64,000 bases of DNA from Polynucleobacter sp. 71A-WALBACH (GTDB taxonomy: Bacteria; Pseudomonadota; Gammaproteobacteria; Burkholderiales; Burkholderiaceae): positions 186,001-250,000 of the forward strand of contig NZ_JACVOP010000001.1 in assembly GCF_018882365.1 (NCBI RefSeq), given 5' to 3'. Each line of letters opens with the position of its first letter. The first letter of the stretch is position 1. Of the stretch, positions 45,470-54,304 are shown one piece after another. The notes under the pieces were generated by a model, which saw only the letters and a program-made list of their open reading frames with translations, made no database searches and was not told where the DNA came from. Both the position numbers and the translations under genes were made by a program.

Positions 45470-45991
45470 ATGCGCTGGATAGGAATCGACCCAGGTCTAC
45501 GAACAACTGGTTTTGGTGTCATTGATGTTGATGGCCAAAAACTGACTTATGTAGCATCTGGGACGATTGAAAGTGGTGATCCAGCCCAAGGACTTCCACA
45601 GAGATTGGGAATCTTGTACGCGGGAATCAAAGAAGTGCTGGAGACCTACCACCCAGAGCAAGCCGCTATTGAGGAAGTGTTTCTCAACGTCAACCCGCGC
45701 TCTACCCTGATGCTGGGTCAAGCTAGAGGCGCCGTGATTGCCGCACTGGTTTCTGAAAAACTATCCGTCGCTGAATACAGCGCCCTCAGAGTAAAGCAAT
45801 CTATCGTTGGGACTGGTCGAGCTACCAAACCCCAAGTACAAGAAATGGTTAAACGTTTATTGCGTTTAAGCCGTGCTCCAGGAACGGATGCGGCAGATGC
45901 TTTGGGGGTAGCTATTTGCGCCGCCCATCACGCCCAGATTCCAAAAGCAATTACTGCCGCACTTGCGCCCAAAAAGACTGGCAAGAAATAA
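45470..45991 (+). CDS. ruvC: Holliday junction endonuclease RuvC
   Basis: 173 residues. Resolves Holliday junctions with RuvAB. The RNase H-like catalytic acidic residues are present: D7 ([12 protein letters not shown]), E68 (AAIEEVF), D140 and D143 ([15 protein letters not shown]). It starts 23 nt after purH and precedes ruvA by 26 nt. I see no LexA box in front of ruvC or ruvA, so SOS control of this group is not evident. Confidence 0.97.
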   Translation: MRWIGIDPGLRTTGFGVIDVDGQKLTYVASGTIESGDPAQGLPQRLGILYAGIKEVLETYHPEQAAIEEVFLNVNPRSTLMLGQARGAVIAALVSEKLSVAEYSALRVKQSIVGTGRATKPQVQEMVKRLLRLSRAPGTDAADALGVAICAAHHAQIPKAITAALAPKKTGKK

Positions 45992-46017
45992 CAATACAAA
46001 CAGGTTAAGATCTTCAC

Positions 46018-46599
46018 ATGATTGGTCGCATTCAAGGAATTCTCGTTTCAGTTCATCCTCCCCGCCTCTTGGTAGATTGCCAAGGCGTTGGTTATGAGAT
46101 TGATGTACCTATGAGTACTTTGTACCAATTGCCTGAGACCAATCAAAAAATTACGCTACTCACCCACTTCCAAGTCCGCGAAGATGCCCAACAACTGTTT
46201 GGCTTTGCTACCGAGACAGAGCGTGAAGCATTTAGACAACTGATCAAGATTAGTGGTGTTGGCTCACGCACTGCTCTCGCCGTGCTTTCTGGTATGAGCG
46301 TGAACGAACTCGCTCAAGCGATTGCAATGCAGGAGGCGGGTCGACTTACTCAGGTTCCTGGTATTGGTAAAAAAACTGCGGAGCGCCTTTGCCTGGAACT
46401 CAAAGGGAAGTTAGCTCCCGACTTAGAGATTACTGGTGGCAAGCCCCAAGCGGTTGAAGCGAGTAGCGAGGTATTACAAGCGCTTTTGGCGCTGGGCTAC
46501 TCAGAAAAAGAGGCTCATTTAGCCCTCAAACAAATACCACCTGATACGACTGTGTCAGATGGTATTCGTATGGGCCTGAAATACCTCTCAAAATCTTAA
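46018..46599 (+). CDS. ruvA: Holliday junction branch migration protein RuvA
   Basis: 193 residues. The N-terminal OB fold ([11 protein letters not shown]) is followed by two helix-hairpin-helix motifs ([28 protein letters not shown]) and a C-terminal RuvB-binding domain ([21 protein letters not shown]). RuvA binds the four-way junction and loads RuvB. It sits between ruvC and ruvB. Confidence 0.97.
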   Translation: MIGRIQGILVSVHPPRLLVDCQGVGYEIDVPMSTLYQLPETNQKITLLTHFQVREDAQQLFGFATETEREAFRQLIKISGVGSRTALAVLSGMSVNELAQAIAMQEAGRLTQVPGIGKKTAERLCLELKGKLAPDLEITGGKPQAVEASSEVLQALLALGYSEKEAHLALKQIPPDTTVSDGIRMGLKYLSKS

Positions 46600-46617
46600 A
46601 ACCACTACACTTGTAGT

Positions 46618-47694
46618 ATGGCAATACATACCGAAGACCTGAGCTCTATTCCTGAAGATTTGCCGGAAGACCATGATCGTATCGTCAGCGGTGCAGCAGG
46701 TAATTCTGAGGCCGTCTTTGAAAGGGCTTTGCGTCCAAAACAGCTTGATGAGTATGTTGGTCAAACTAAGGCACGCGCCCAACTAGAAATCTTCATTACC
46801 GCAACTAGAGCCCGTCAAGAAGCCTTAGATCACGTTCTGTTATTTGGCCCTCCCGGGCTAGGTAAAACCACCTTGGCCCACATCATTGCTAGAGAGCTTG
46901 GCGTGAACTTGCGCCAAACCAGTGGTCCAGTATTAGATCGGCCTGGTGATCTTGCCGCTTTACTGACTAACTTAGAAGCAAACGATGTGCTCTTTATTGA
47001 TGAGATCCATCGCCTCTCTCCTGTGGTTGAAGAAATTCTATATCCAGCCCTTGAGGATTACAGCCTCGACATCATGATTGGTGAAGGTCCTGCCGCACGT
47101 AGTGTCAAGATTGATCTCAAGCCATTTACATTGATCGGTGCAACCACTCGCGCTGGTATGCTCACCAACCCACTGCGTGATCGCTTTGGCATTGTGGCAA
47201 GACTGGAGTTCTACACCACTGAAGAACTTACTCAGATCATCACCCGCTCCGCGAGCTTACTGAAGGCAGATATCGATCCCGAAGGATCAATTGAGATTGC
47301 GAAGCGCGCTAGAGGTACTCCACGTATCGCCAACCGTCTATTACGTCGAGTGCGTGACTATGCCGAAGTCAAAGGTAACGGTACCATCACTAAAGATATG
47401 GCCGATGCCGCATTGAAGATGCTCGATGTAGATCCAAGCGGCTTTGATGTGATGGACCGTAAACTGCTCGAAGCAATTTTGCACAAATTTGATGGTGGCC
47501 CAGTAGGTATTGATAACTTGGCCGCCGCGATTGGTGAAGAGCGCGATACCATTGAAGATGTCTTAGAACCTTACTTAATCCAGCAGGGCTACCTACAAAG
47601 AACGTCTCGTGGACGCGTTGCCACTAGACAAGCTTATGAGCATTTTGGTTTAAAAGCGCCAAGTAATTTATCGAACTCAGAGCCTTTGGAATAG
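46618..47694 (+). CDS. ruvB: Holliday junction DNA helicase RuvB
   Basis: 358 residues. A AAA+ motor for branch migration. Walker [12 protein letters not shown] (about 80-90), Walker B LFIDEIH, sensor I ATTRAGML and arginine finger in NPLRDRFG; a C-terminal winged helix is intact. A 14-nt inverted repeat (ACTACA/TGTAGT, 46605-46618) ends exactly at the start codon. It could hide or merely precede the initiation site. Confidence 0.97.
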   Translation: MAIHTEDLSSIPEDLPEDHDRIVSGAAGNSEAVFERALRPKQLDEYVGQTKARAQLEIFITATRARQEALDHVLLFGPPGLGKTTLAHIIARELGVNLRQTSGPVLDRPGDLAALLTNLEANDVLFIDEIHRLSPVVEEILYPALEDYSLDIMIGEGPAARSVKIDLKPFTLIGATTRAGMLTNPLRDRFGIVARLEFYTTEELTQIITRSASLLKADIDPEGSIEIAKRARGTPRIANRLLRRVRDYAEVKGNGTITKDMADAALKMLDVDPSGFDVMDRKLLEAILHKFDGGPVGIDNLAAAIGEERDTIEDVLEPYLIQQGYLQRTSRGRVATRQAYEHFGLKAPSNLSNSEPLE

Positions 47695-47719
47695 CACTCG
47701 GCTTATTTAAGCGCAGGTG

Positions 47720-48067
47720 CTAATCTTTTCTTGGAGCTTGCCATGGCCAGCGGCCATCAATTTCTAATGTCAAAGACCAGCTTAAGAAGCATCGAATAAG
47801 CACAATAGCTCCGAGTACCGCGACACTAGTTAAGGTTGGGCTAATTGCCACCGTGCGAATCACATCGCCAGCAACCAGTACTTCAAGGCCCAAAATTAAT
47901 GAGCGCACAATTTGAATGCGAAATCCTTTGTAAGCAATATCCGCTGATTGAGTAAGCAACTCTTTAGCAAAGATACATAAACCCCAAAGCACTCCTAGAG
48001 AAACAACTGCTACCCCTAAGGCATCCATGACATCGCTTACATCTCGAATAATTTCAATTAGATTCAT
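47720..48067 (-). CDS. DUF1622-family membrane protein
   Basis: 115 residues with three hydrophobic helices (ALGVAVVSLGVLWGLCIF; SLILGLEVLVAGDVIRTVA; VAVLGAIVLIRCFLSWSL). The LILGLEVLVAGDVIRT and IRCFLSWSLTLEIDGRWPW blocks are DUF1622 signatures. Function is unknown. It converges on ruvB (25-nt gap) and follows tyrS by 47 nt on the opposite face of the same strand, so it could be either co-transcribed downstream of tyrS or independent. Confidence 0.88.
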   Translation of the reverse strand: MNLIEIIRDVSDVMDALGVAVVSLGVLWGLCIFAKELLTQSADIAYKGFRIQIVRSLILGLEVLVAGDVIRTVAISPTLTSVAVLGAIVLIRCFLSWSLTLEIDGRWPWQAPRKD

Positions 48068-48114
48068 GGGGAATTTTTATATGGAAGAATTAATGTAAGC
48101 AAATCATTGAAAAT

Positions 48115-49347
48115 CTATACCAATACAACCTTAGCAAACTTTCGCTTACCCACTTGAACTACATAAGTTCCCGCTTCAACCTTCAATTGTTTATCACCAA
48201 TAGTTACGCTATCAATCTTCACGCCGTTTTGCTCAATATTACGCATGGCTTCAGATGTTGATGGCGCAAGGCCTGCAGCTTTGAGTAAGCTGGCGATCCC
48301 CATAGGGGCACCAGTTAAATGGACTTCTGGAATCTCATCAGGTACTCCGCCTTTAGCTCGATGGTTAAAGTCTTCAAGCGCCTTTTCTGCAGCAGCCTGA
48401 GAATGGAAGCGCGCTACGATTTCTTGACCGAGCAGTACTTTGCAATCGCGTGGATTACGACCAGCAGCGACTTCTTGCTTCATTAAATCAATTTCAGCCA
48501 TGGGGCGGAATGACAGCAATGTAAAGTAATCCCACATTAAGTCATCAGAAATACTCATGAGCTTACCGAACATCTCGCTAGCAGGCTCGCTGATACCAAT
48601 GTAATTGCCTTTGGACTTACTCATCTTGTCCACGCCATCCAAACCAACGAGGAGTGGCATTGTCAAAATACATTGTGGCTCTTGGCCATACTCTCGTTGA
48701 AGTTCGCGCCCAACTAAAAGATTAAATTTTTGATCGGTGCCACCGAGCTCTAAATCACTCTTCAAGGCAACAGAGTCATAGCCCTGCATCAATGGATATA
48801 AAAACTCATGCACAGAGATAGGTACACCACTGCGGTAACGCTTTGTAAAGTCATCACGCTCTAGCATCTGGGCAACGGTATATCGAGCAGCTAACTGAAT
48901 CATGCCACGTGCGCCCAGTGGATCACACCACTCGCTGTTGTAACGCACTTCAGTTTTACTTGGATCTAGCACCATACTGGCTTGACGATAGTAAGTCTGC
49001 GCATTGACGGCGATTTCTTCAGCAGTCAGTGGTGGACGCGTTGCATTACGTCCAGAAGGATCGCCAATCATGCTGGTGAAGTCGCCAATCAAGAAAATGA
49101 CTGTATGGCCCAAATCCTGTAGCTGACGTAATTTATTCAAAACTACCGTATGGCCCAAATGAATATCAGGCGCAGTAGGATCTAAACCCAACTTAATCCG
49201 TAAAGGTGTACCCGTAGCCTGGCTCTTAGCTAGCTTTTGAATCCAATCGGCCTCGACTAATAGCTCGTCACAGCCTCTTTTGGTCACTTCAAGAGCTGTA
49301 AAAACCTCAGGAGTTAGTGGATATTTTTGTTCTGGTTTAGCCGTCAT
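48115..49347 (-). CDS. tyrS: Tyrosine-tRNA ligase
   Basis: 410 residues. Class I synthetase. The HIGH motif appears as HLGH (in [11 protein letters not shown], about residue 60) and KMSKS is exact ([11 protein letters not shown], about 236-246). The C-terminal S4-like RNA-binding domain (about 345-410) is present. The KMSKS form and length mark the TyrZ-type branch. It lies head to head with anmK across a 100-nt spacer. Confidence 0.96.
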   Translation of the reverse strand: MTAKPEQKYPLTPEVFTALEVTKRGCDELLVEADWIQKLAKSQATGTPLRIKLGLDPTAPDIHLGHTVVLNKLRQLQDLGHTVIFLIGDFTSMIGDPSGRNATRPPLTAEEIAVNAQTYYRQASMVLDPSKTEVRYNSEWCDPLGARGMIQLAARYTVAQMLERDDFTKRYRSGVPISVHEFLYPLMQGYDSVALKSDLELGGTDQKFNLLVGRELQREYGQEPQCILTMPLLVGLDGVDKMSKSKGNYIGISEPASEMFGKLMSISDDLMWDYFTLLSFRPMAEIDLMKQEVAAGRNPRDCKVLLGQEIVARFHSQAAAEKALEDFNHRAKGGVPDEIPEVHLTGAPMGIASLLKAAGLAPSTSEAMRNIEQNGVKIDSVTIGDKQLKVEAGTYVVQVGKRKFAKVVLV

Positions 49348-49447
49348 GCTGATGGGTTAACTTAGTTACTTACGTAGTCGGTTAAATTAGGAGTTAAATT
49401 GCTAAAGCATAATTGTCGCATTCCTGAGAACAAAGTCCCGATACCGC

Positions 49448-50578
49448 ATGAATAAGCCGCAATCCCTCTATATTGGCCTGATGTCTGGCACTAGCCTAGA
49501 TGGGATTGATGCCGTGCTGGCACAGATTGAAGCCTCTGGGGAGGCCTGCCTTCTAAACTACGTAAGCACCCCTTTTAGTGCCGAGTTACGCAAAGCCTTG
49601 CTGGACTTACAAAGTCCTGGACAAAACGAGATTCACCGAGAAAATCAGGCCGCCAACGCCCTGGCTACTGCTTATGCAGATACTGTTCACCAATTACTCG
49701 CTAAAGCCAAAGTAAGCCCTGCAGAAATCAGCGCTATTGGTGCCCATGGCCAAACTATTCGCCATCAGGCTGATCTCTCTCATCATCTTGCGTATACCCA
49801 CCAAACTCTCAATCCAGCCCTGTTAGCTGAATTAACTGGCATCGATGTGATCGCCGATTTTAGAAGTCGTGATCTAGCGGCAGGTGGTCATGGCGCCCCT
49901 CTAGTACCCGCTTTTCATGCGCAACAATTTACTGCTAACAAGAGCATTGCCGTACTCAATCTTGGTGGGATTGCTAACCTGACGCTACTGCCAAAAGATG
50001 GTGAGGTAAAAGGGTTTGATTGTGGCCCCGGAAACATGCTGATGGATGCCTGGATTGCTGATCAGCAAGGGCATACCTTTGATGAAAATGGTGCCTGGGC
50101 ATTGCAAGGCGAGGTCAATCAAGCTCTTTTAGAAAAACTATTAGCTGATCCATTTTTTGCAAAAGCTCCGCCCAAGAGTACCGGTCGCGACGACTTCCAT
50201 TTAGCGTGGCTACAAAAACATATTGATGCAGAAAATATTAACGCTGAAGATATCCAAGCCACGCTATTACATCTCACTGTGAACTCAGCTTTACAGGCTT
50301 TAGTACGCCATGCGCCGCAAACCCAGACGCTGATTGTCTGTGGTGGTGGTGCTCGTAATATCGCTCTGCTAGATTTATTTAAAAGCAGAGCCAATGAAGT
50401 GTTTAAAAAATCGCTAGAGATTGTGACAAGTGATGCGCTTGGCATTGATCCACAACTAGTAGAAGGTCTTGCATTCGCATGGCTTGCCTGGGCCCACAAA
50501 GAAAAACGGCCAGCAAATTTGCCAGCCGTTACGGGAGCGAAGGGTCCTAGAATCCTAGGCGCTTGCTATCCTGCGTAG
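49448..50578 (+). CDS. anmK: Anhydro-N-acetylmuramic acid kinase
   Basis: 376 residues. Cleaves and phosphorylates 1,6-anhydroMurNAc from peptidoglycan turnover to MurNAc-6-phosphate. The N-terminus GLMSGTSLDGIDAVL is diagnostic of the ASKHA-fold enzyme; NLGGIANLT, DCGPGNMLMDAW and ICGGGARN-type motifs complete the nucleotide and sugar sites. Together with AmgK/MurU at 38-40 kb it supports the MurNAc salvage route. It converges on erpA with a 12-nt gap. Confidence 0.95.
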   Translation: MNKPQSLYIGLMSGTSLDGIDAVLAQIEASGEACLLNYVSTPFSAELRKALLDLQSPGQNEIHRENQAANALATAYADTVHQLLAKAKVSPAEISAIGAHGQTIRHQADLSHHLAYTHQTLNPALLAELTGIDVIADFRSRDLAAGGHGAPLVPAFHAQQFTANKSIAVLNLGGIANLTLLPKDGEVKGFDCGPGNMLMDAWIADQQGHTFDENGAWALQGEVNQALLEKLLADPFFAKAPPKSTGRDDFHLAWLQKHIDAENINAEDIQATLLHLTVNSALQALVRHAPQTQTLIVCGGGARNIALLDLFKSRANEVFKKSLEIVTSDALGIDPQLVEGLAFAWLAWAHKEKRPANLPAVTGAKGPRILGACYPA

Positions 50579-50590
50579 TTTTCTATTCCC

Positions 50591-50977
50591 TTAAGCAGAG
50601 AAAGAAGATCCGCAACCACAAGTAGTTTGGGCATTTGGATTTTTGATTACAAACTGTGAACCGTTAATATCTTCTTTGTAATCAATCTCAGCACCAACCA
50701 AGTATTGGAAGCTCATTGAATCAACCAATAAAGTCACGCCATTCTTTTCAAAGAGTGTGTCATCTTCATTCACAGCATCATCAAATGTGAAGCCGTATTG
50801 AAATCCTGAGCAACCACCACCCTGAACAAACACGCGTAGCTTTAATTCAGGATTACCCTCTTCGGCAATCAAGTCAGCCACTTTTGCAGCAGCACTATCC
50901 GTAAACACCAAAGGAGTTGGTGGCTCGGCTAAATCTTGTACAGATTGCGCAGTTTCTTGCGTTGCTAATTGGGTCAT
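50591..50977 (-). CDS. erpA: Iron-sulfur cluster insertion protein ErpA
   Basis: 128 residues. An A-type Fe-S carrier delivering clusters to respiratory and isoprenoid enzymes. The three conserved cysteines are C56 ([11 protein letters not shown]), C120 and C122 ([11 protein letters not shown]). It has an N-terminal extension of about 22 residues before the core. The argC gene lies upstream on the same strand with 72 nt between. Confidence 0.94.
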   Translation of the reverse strand: MTQLATQETAQSVQDLAEPPTPLVFTDSAAAKVADLIAEEGNPELKLRVFVQGGGCSGFQYGFTFDDAVNEDDTLFEKNGVTLLVDSMSFQYLVGAEIDYKEDINGSQFVIKNPNAQTTCGCGSSFSA

Positions 50978-51049
50978 GATTTACTCCTAATTCAAAAGGC
51001 GATGATCTATTTTAGGCTTTTAATACCAAGTGTGCTGAAGGGTCTTTCC

Positions 51050-52108
51050 TTATGGGGAAACAGCAATCTGCGTTAATCCAGTGGTCTCAGGCAAGCCAAA
51101 CATGAGGTTCATACACTGAACGCCCTGACCTGAGGCGCCCTTAACCAGATTATCCTCAACCACCAAAATGACTAAAGTATCGCCGTCGCCGGGACGATGA
51201 ATGGCGATACGTAAGCCATTACTCCCCCGTACAGAGCGTGTTTCTGGGTGACTGCCTGCAGGCATCACATCCACAAAAGGCTCGTCTTTGTAGAAATCCT
51301 CGTATAGCTTTTGGAAATCCACATTCATTCCAGCCTCAGTCAAGCGCACATAAAGCGTTGAATGAATACCCCTAATCATTGGCGTCAAGTGCGGCACAAA
51401 TGTCAGGCCAATTTGATCATGGCCAGCAATTGCCTTTAAGCCCTGGACGATCTCTGGAAGATGACGATGACCTTTAACGGCATAGGCTTTGAAGTTATCG
51501 CTAGACTCTGACAGCAAGGTTCCAATCTCTGCCTTACGTCCAGCGCCGGATGTTCCTGACTTAGAGTCGGAAATAATATGTTTGCCATCAATCAGCTGTT
51601 TACCGCTGGTGGACTTTGGTGAAAGTAATGGGGCAAGTCCAAGTTGTACTGAAGTAGGGTAGCAGCCAGCTAAACCGACAACACGCGCTTTTTTAATAGC
51701 CTCACGATTAATCTCAGCTAAGCCATAAACTGCTTCTGCCAATATTTCTGGACAGCCATGCTCCATGCCGTACCACTTGGAAAATTCTTTGACATCCTTC
51801 AAACGGAAGTCAGCAGCGAGATCCAAAATTTTCACATTATTGGCGAGCAACTCTTTTGCTTGCGCCATAGCAACGCCATGTGGAGTTGCAAAGAACACCA
51901 CATCACATTCATTTAACTTAGCTTCGTCTGGGGTCGTGAACTTGAGGTCAATGCGGCCACGTAAAGAAGGGAACATCTCAGCCACTGGCATACCCGCTTC
52001 TGTGCGAGAAGTAATTGCCTGGATCTTTACGTCGGGGTGTTGCGCTAACAAACGCAGTAATTCCACTCCCGTGTATCCAGTGCCGCCTACGATACCAACT
52101 TTAATCAT
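51050..52108 (-). CDS. argC: N-acetyl-gamma-glutamyl-phosphate reductase
   Basis: 352 residues from the internal ATG. NADPH-dependent third step of arginine synthesis. The nucleotide motif [17 protein letters not shown] opens the protein, and the catalytic cysteine is C149 in [23 protein letters not shown] and GHRHLPEI are conserved. The frame begins 4 codons earlier at TTG, but those codons form the GGAG ribosome site. The rplM-rpsI terminator at 52166-52194 separates it from the ribosomal genes upstream. Confidence 0.95.
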   Translation of the reverse strand: MIKVGIVGGTGYTGVELLRLLAQHPDVKIQAITSRTEAGMPVAEMFPSLRGRIDLKFTTPDEAKLNECDVVFFATPHGVAMAQAKELLANNVKILDLAADFRLKDVKEFSKWYGMEHGCPEILAEAVYGLAEINREAIKKARVVGLAGCYPTSVQLGLAPLLSPKSTSGKQLIDGKHIISDSKSGTSGAGRKAEIGTLLSESSDNFKAYAVKGHRHLPEIVQGLKAIAGHDQIGLTFVPHLTPMIRGIHSTLYVRLTEAGMNVDFQKLYEDFYKDEPFVDVMPAGSHPETRSVRGSNGLRIAIHRPGDGDTLVILVVEDNLVKGASGQGVQCMNLMFGLPETTGLTQIAVSP

Positions 52109-52165
52109 GCCATTCTCCAAAATACCGACTGATGAATTTTATTTCTTTAATACCTAGATTGTAGA

Positions 52166-52194
52166 AACAAAAAGGGCCGCTTGCGCGACCCTTT
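52166..52194 (-). terminator. Rho-independent terminator after rplM-rpsI
   Basis: Stem AAAGGG/CCCTTT, one C-A mismatch, then CGC/GCG, closing a 4-nt loop (52171-52194). A T-rich tract follows on the minus strand. It lies 28 nt after the rpsI stop. Confidence 0.8.
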
Positions 52195-52221
52195 CGATAA
52201 AACTGAAGCGACCGAAAGAAA

Positions 52222-52623
52222 TTAGCGCTTGCTGAACTGCTTACGGCGACGCGCGCCATGCAGACCAACTTTTTTACGCTCAACTTCACGAGCATCGCGA
52301 GTTACCAGGCCTGCTTTTGACAGGGCTGGCTTCAATGCGTTGTCGTAGTCAATCAATGCACGAGTAACACCGTGACGAACCGCACCAGCTTGGCCAGTTT
52401 CACCGCCACCGCTAACGTTTACTTTGATATCAAAGGTAGTTAGGTGAGCTGTGAGAGCCAAAGGCTGACGAGCAATCATGCGTGATGTTTCACGAGCAAA
52501 ATAAGCATCGATAGGCTTACCATTAACAATGATTTCGCCCTTGCCAGATTTAATGAATACACGCGCCACAGAACTCTTGCGACGACCAGTACCGTAATTC
52601 CAATTTCCGTAATTAATAGCCAT
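52222..52623 (-). CDS. rpsI: 30S ribosomal protein S9
   Basis: 133 residues. [28 protein letters not shown] near the N-terminus and the basic C-terminal tail ending RRRKQFSKR, which reaches the P-site tRNA, are diagnostic. It follows rplM by 9 nt in the universal L13-S9 operon. Confidence 0.98.
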   Translation of the reverse strand: MAINYGNWNYGTGRRKSSVARVFIKSGKGEIIVNGKPIDAYFARETSRMIARQPLALTAHLTTFDIKVNVSGGGETGQAGAVRHGVTRALIDYDNALKPALSKAGLVTRDAREVERKKVGLHGARRRKQFSKR

Positions 52624-52632
52624 TTGGTTTCC

Positions 52633-53061
52633 TTAAATCTCTAACGCTTTTGGCTGTTGAGCCGCATGCGGATGACTGGCGTCGCCATAGACTTTTAATT
52701 TCTTAATCATGGCATAGCCTAGTGGGCCTTTTGGCAACATACCCTTCACAGCCTTCTCCAAAGCGCGACCTGGAAAACGATCTTGCATCTTGTCGAAGTT
52801 GGTCGAGCTAATACCACCTGGGTATCCGCTGTGACGGTAATAAATTTTGTTCAAGCCTTTTGTGCCTGTAACACGCAGCTTAGAAGAGTTGATGACAACA
52901 ATGAAGTCGCCGGTATCAACGTGTGGGGTGTATTCAGGTTTATGCTTGCCGCGTAGACGGAGTGCCACTTCACTGGCGACACGACCGAGGACTTTGTCCG
53001 TAGCGTCAATCACGAACCATTCATGCACTACCTCATGGGATTTTGCAGAAAAAGTTTTCAT
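52633..53061 (-). CDS. rplM: 50S ribosomal protein L13
   Basis: 142 residues, full length ([58 protein letters not shown] region visible in its parts). It is the early assembly protein of the 50S subunit and, in E. coli, a feedback regulator of rplM-rpsI. The 160 nt upstream contain an inverted repeat (AATTACC/GGTAATT, about 53171-53196) and AT-rich DNA. The small-RNA terminator at 53221-53249 lies beyond that, so rplM should have its own promoter between. Confidence 0.98.
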   Translation of the reverse strand: MKTFSAKSHEVVHEWFVIDATDKVLGRVASEVALRLRGKHKPEYTPHVDTGDFIVVINSSKLRVTGTKGLNKIYYRHSGYPGGISSTNFDKMQDRFPGRALEKAVKGMLPKGPLGYAMIKKLKVYGDASHPHAAQQPKALEI

Positions 53062-53220
53062 GATTTCTCAAATTGTTATAGTCAAAAAAAATTACTCCAA
53101 TCAAACTACGTCCACCTTGGCCCTGCTTATGTTTGCAAGCTCGCAGATTCTGTAATTCACTTGGTACAACAATTACCGCTGACTGGTTCGGTAATTCAGT
53201 AAAGCCTTGAATTGTAACCC

Positions 53221-53330
53221 AAAAAAAACCCAGGAACGAGTCCTGGGTTGGAATCCACCTATGTTTTAAGTGGAGGAGACACTGGGAGGTAAGTCGCAGT
53301 CTTGTATAAGACTGACTACCAATATGGTCA
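53221..53330 (-). ncRNA. Predicted small RNA, probably FNR/ANR-activated
   Basis: No open frame fits this segment. It ends with a textbook terminator: 9-bp perfect stem AACCCAGGA/TCCTGGGTT, 5-nt loop (53227-53249), then eight T on the minus strand. The 5' part folds as CAGTCTT-ATAC-AAGACTG (about 53299-53316). A middle hairpin TCCACTT/AGGTGGA (about 53254-53274) is flanked by C/U-rich runs ACCTCCC (53284-53290) and CTCCTCC (53272-53278), complementary to Shine-Dalgarno sequences. A -10-like TATTGT (53337-53342) and TAGAAT (53330-53335) precede it, with an FNR box at 53365-53378. Length would be about 100-110 nt. The main alternative is an attenuated leader of rplM. Confidence 0.6.
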
Positions 53331-53364
53331 TTCTACACAATAAATATGGTGCAATGCAAGAAAG

Positions 53365-53378
53365 TTGATCAAAATCAA
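53365..53378 (-). promoter_or_regulatory. FNR/ANR box
   Basis: A perfect TTGAT-N4-ATCAA dyad. Its centre (53371.5) lies 29.5 nt from a TATTGT hexamer on the minus strand, which is the class II activator geometry (-41.5 for a start near 53330). On plus, toward the OsmC gene, no -10 element is found at the matching distance. The site belongs to the family recognised by FNR, ANR and related oxygen-sensing regulators. Confidence 0.7.
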
Positions 53379-53481
53379 GTTTTTGATGCTTTTTTGCAAA
53401 AACGGGCCTTCAGCTGGAACCCATCATTATTGGTAAACTATTGATAATATTGATTAATTTTGCAATTTAAGGGTCACTAGC

Positions 53482-53907
53482 ATGGAATGTCGAGTAAGTT
53501 GGTTGGGTAACGGCGGAATGGCCTTTTCAGCGGAAACTGGTAGCGGCCATCAAGTCAAAATGGATGGTCCACCCGAAGCTGGGGGAAACAATAGCGCCCC
53601 AAGGCCCATGGAGCTGATTTTGGCTGGCACTGGTGGTTGCTCTGCCTTTGATGTGGTTTTAATCCTACAGCGCTCCCGTCAAGAGATTAGCGCCTGCGAT
53701 GTCCAGCTAACTGCAGAGAGGGCGGAAACCGAGCCCAAGGTGTTTACGAAAATTAACCTGCATTTCACGGTTAAGGGCAAAAACTTAGATTTGGCCAAGG
53801 TTGAGCGTGCAGTAAAGCTATCTCACGAAAAATACTGCTCAGCTACCACAATGCTCGCCAAAACTGCAGAAATCACTTATTCCATCGATGTCCTGAACGA
53901 CGATTAA
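53482..53907 (+). CDS. OsmC/YhfA-family protein
   Basis: 141 residues. OsmC-fold proteins reduce organic hydroperoxides with a Cys pair; C53 (GTGGCSAFDVV) and C119 (EKYCSATTML) occupy the expected positions. The RPMELILAGTGGC block is typical of the YhfA branch, whose activity is not established. AAGGG lies about 11 nt before the ATG. It is divergent from the small RNA and converges with rnpB. Confidence 0.88.
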   Translation: MECRVSWLGNGGMAFSAETGSGHQVKMDGPPEAGGNNSAPRPMELILAGTGGCSAFDVVLILQRSRQEISACDVQLTAERAETEPKVFTKINLHFTVKGKNLDLAKVERAVKLSHEKYCSATTMLAKTAEITYSIDVLNDD

Positions 53908-53933
53908 AAGTACTTGATAGGTATTTGAAAAGT

Positions 53934-54240
53934 GCAGAGTCAATCGATAAGCCGGATTCTGTCGCCTAGATTTGCATCTAGGGGCAATCATTCCTCTAGG
54001 CCGGCAGTTACCTGACGGCTCAAGCTCCCTACCCGCAGACTCAGCGGGACGCCTCATCGCCTGCTTACTTGGGATTGCTCCAGGTGGAGGTTACCGCGTT
54101 TCACCGTAACTAAATACGCTCGTCTCTGTGGCCCTATTCCTCACGTCACCGTGGATGGCCGTTAGCCATCACCCTTCCCTATGGAGTCCGGACTTTCCTC
54201 CCCCTCAATAAAGAGGCGGCGATTGCCCAATTGACTCTGC
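53934..54240 (-). ncRNA. rnpB: RNase P RNA (type A)
   Basis: The catalytic RNA that removes tRNA 5' leaders. The conserved CR-I segment GAGGAAAGTCCGGACTCC and the 3' segment GACAGAATCCGGCTTAT are present in order on the minus strand. Helix P1 can be drawn as 11 bp between the two ends (GCAGAGTCAAT with ATTGACTCTGC), which fixes the limits to within a few nt. Length is about 305 nt, slightly short for type A. The upstream promoter is unclear: two TTAGACT copies spaced 25 nt apart (54271-54277 and 54247-54253) might act as -35/-10. No terminator with a T run is evident. Confidence 0.93.
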
Positions 54241-54265
54241 GACTGCAGTCTAACGCAGTCGCAGA
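54236..54265. repeat. Perfect 11-bp inverted repeat at the rnpB 5' boundary
   Basis: TCTGCGACTGC and its complement enclose 8 nt. The arm nearer rnpB includes the first bases of helix P1. It could be the pyrC terminator (no T run follows) or an alternative fold of an rnpB precursor. Confidence 0.7.
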
Positions 54266-54304
54266 AATTTAGTCTAAAAATGAATTCTAAGAATCTTGGG
54301 GGAC

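Noticed and set aside
46605..46618. Inverted repeat before ruvB as a LexA or other operator
   Set aside because: ACTACA-N2-TGTAGT does not match the LexA core, lies within the operon and is short enough to be chance.
53075..53104. TTGATT-N18-TATAAC as the rplM promoter
   Set aside because: Good-looking hexamers, but the implied leader would be only about 7 nt, too short to hold the ribosome site.
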